From Antedon mediterranea (Eukaryota; Echinodermata; Crinoidea; Comatulida; Antedonidae): a stretch of DNA of 64,000 bases. Below the pieces are notes generated by a model, which searched no databases, was not told the origin of the DNA, and was given only the letters and a program-made list of their open reading frames with translations. The DNA lies in NCBI RefSeq assembly GCF_964355755.1, contig NC_092673.1:11971001-12035000 (forward strand), read 5' to 3'. Below, piece by piece: positions 62,545 through 64,000 of the stretch. Every line of letters begins with the position of its first letter. Position 1 is the stretch's first letter. A program made the translations under genes and the position numbers.

Positions 62545-64000
62545 GAGTGAAAAAATCGATGTTAACAAGAAAAATATAGGGATGCATTGTATGTACTTGC
62601 GTCATTTGTAATGATCATCAGTGTTTTATCTTCAAATATTTTTTGGGGTAGGGGGTAACATTTATCCTAATAACCCAAGAATCCAACATCTAATTAGTAT
62701 TATCTTAGTAACATTGTGTAGCATACATCTTTTAAAATCTTTTAAAATTTAAATAAAATTAATCAGAAGATTATTAAGGTCAGTAGAGGTCAAAAGGTCA
62801 TTGCAAAATGCAAATTTTTCCCAAAATATAGATAAATTTCAATATCGTATCTACAATTTTCAATATTTTTTATCTTAATTGTGTTTTACTTGTGCTTACT
62901 GACATATTGAATAAGAAAATATATGTTAACAAGATAAAAATTGCAGTTCATTATATACAAATTGTTATTTTTTATTGTTAAAAATTGCAATAAAAATACA
63001 TTTTTTGGGGTAGGGGGTAACAATAATAGCAATAACCCAAGAATCAAACATCTAATTAGTATGATCTTGGTGTCGTTGTGTAGCATTCATGTTTTTTAAT
63101 CATATAACATTTGAATAAAATTAATCGAACCAATTTTAAGGTCAGTAGAGGTCAAAAGGTCACTGGCCTTTTGCAAAATTGCAAATATTTGCCATAATGA
63201 GATACATTTCAATATCAAATCTCCAATTTTCAATATTTTTTATTTTAATTGTGTTTTACTTGTGTTTAGTGACATTGAATAACAAAATATGTGTTAACAT
63301 GAAAAAAATTGCACTGCATTAATACCAATTGTCATGTAATTTTGTTATTCTTCAAAATTACAACAAAAAGACATTTTTGGGGTAGGGGGTAACAATTATC
63401 CCAATAACCCAAGAATCCAACACCTAATTAGTATTATCTTGGTACCATTGTGTAGCATACATCTTTTAAAATCTTATAAAATTTAAATAAAATTAATCGG
63501 ACTATTAGTAGGGTCAGTAGAGGTCAAAAGGTCATTGACCTTTTACAAAAATGCACATTTTTGCCAAAATATAGATAAATTTCAACATAGTATCTATAAT
63601 TTTCAATATGTTTTATCTTAATTGTGTTTTACTTGTGCTTACTGACATATTGAATAAGAAAATATATGTTAACAAGATTAAAATTGCAGTTCATTATACA
63701 TAAATTATCATTTTTTATTCTTAAAAATTGCAATAAAAATACATTTTTTGGGGTAGGGTGTAACATTAATAGCAATAACCAAGAATCAAACATCTAATTA
63801 GTATGATCTTGGTGTCGTTGTGTAGCATTCGTGTTTTTTAACCATATAGAATTTTAATAAAATTAATTGAACCATGTTTAAGGTGAGTAGAGGTCAAAAA
63901 GGTCACTGACCTTTTGCAAAATTGCAAATATTTGCCATAATGAGATACATTTCAATATCAATTCTCCAATTTTTTCACTACTTTTCATTTTAATTGTGTT
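62545..64000. repeat. satellite of about 365 bp in A/B alternation, runs off the window
   Basis: TTTTTGGGGTAGGGGGTAAC occurs at about 62640, 63002, 63375 and (as GGGTAGGGTG) 63748. Each unit has ACCCAAGAATC, CTAATTAGTAT, AGGTCAGTAGAGGTCAAAAG and TTAATTGTGTTTTACTTGTG. Units 1 and 3 share TTATCYYAATAACCC and AGTATTATCTT; units 2 and 4 share AATAGCAATAACC and AGTATGATCTTGGTGTCGTT, giving a dimer of about 740 bp. Confidence 0.92.

Overview
The window is nuclear DNA of an animal, most likely a non-vertebrate deuterostome and probably an echinoderm. Genes are split by GT-AG introns, the DNA is AT-rich, and most of the space is filled by many small transposon families. The palindrome TAGGCCTA and its variants recur throughout; I associate this with sea cucumber and crinoid assemblies, but that is an impression and not a proof. 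There are no operons, CRISPR arrays or prokaryotic signals.

Four protein-coding genes can be supported. (1) 705-5789 (+): the last two coding exons of RAB14, whose 5' part lies upstream of the window. (2) 13382-10102 (-): a complete five-exon tektin-like coiled-coil gene (453 aa, best guess TEKTL1/CCDC105), tail-to-tail with RAB14 and carrying an RFX X-box-like site upstream of its start. (3) 21924-35868 (+): a taperin/phostensin-like protein of about 720 aa with a very long first exon, paired W-K motifs at the N-terminus and an RVxF-type PP1 docking motif. (4) 50178-56869 (+): a complete seven-exon SET (NAP family) gene, 287 aa with an acidic tail. As I recall the human map, RAB14, SET and TPRN are on 9q33-q34, PPP1R18 is on 6p21 and CCDC105 is on 19p13, all within the MHC paralogon, so this block may preserve an ancient linkage.

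The rest is transposable elements and tandem repeats. 1-5680 is a RAB14 intron region holding an inverted-repeat MITE, two larger TIR elements and a 45/35-bp minisatellite. 13.8-21.7 kb holds a CAGG-type element with 5-bp target duplications, tRNA-like MITEs, a CACTA-ended MITE, a TTAA-flanked piggyBac-like element and a further TIR element. 24-35 kb (introns of gene 3) holds a 0.9-kb duplicated repeat, one copy of which was later hit by a SINE and a TA-flanked element, a GGCCGA foldback element, tandem repeats and LINE pieces. 36-49 kb is gene-free and repeat-dense, including a 1.65-kb foldback element inserted in a SINE. 58-64 kb holds a 90-bp repeat that stays open as a 30-residue protein repeat, a Penelope-like element split by the second CAGG-type element, a LINE ORF2 tail, and a satellite of about 365 bp in an alternating A/B order that runs off the window end.

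The four host genes have unrelated jobs (vesicle traffic, axoneme, actin/PP1 scaffold, histone chaperone) and there is no sign that they form one pathway. I found no clearly new functional system. The strongest unusual items are the nested insertions that can be dated from the sequence itself, two loci that share one repeat architecture built on different short palindromes, and a 39-codon zinc-ribbon-like ORF overlapping a repeat family.
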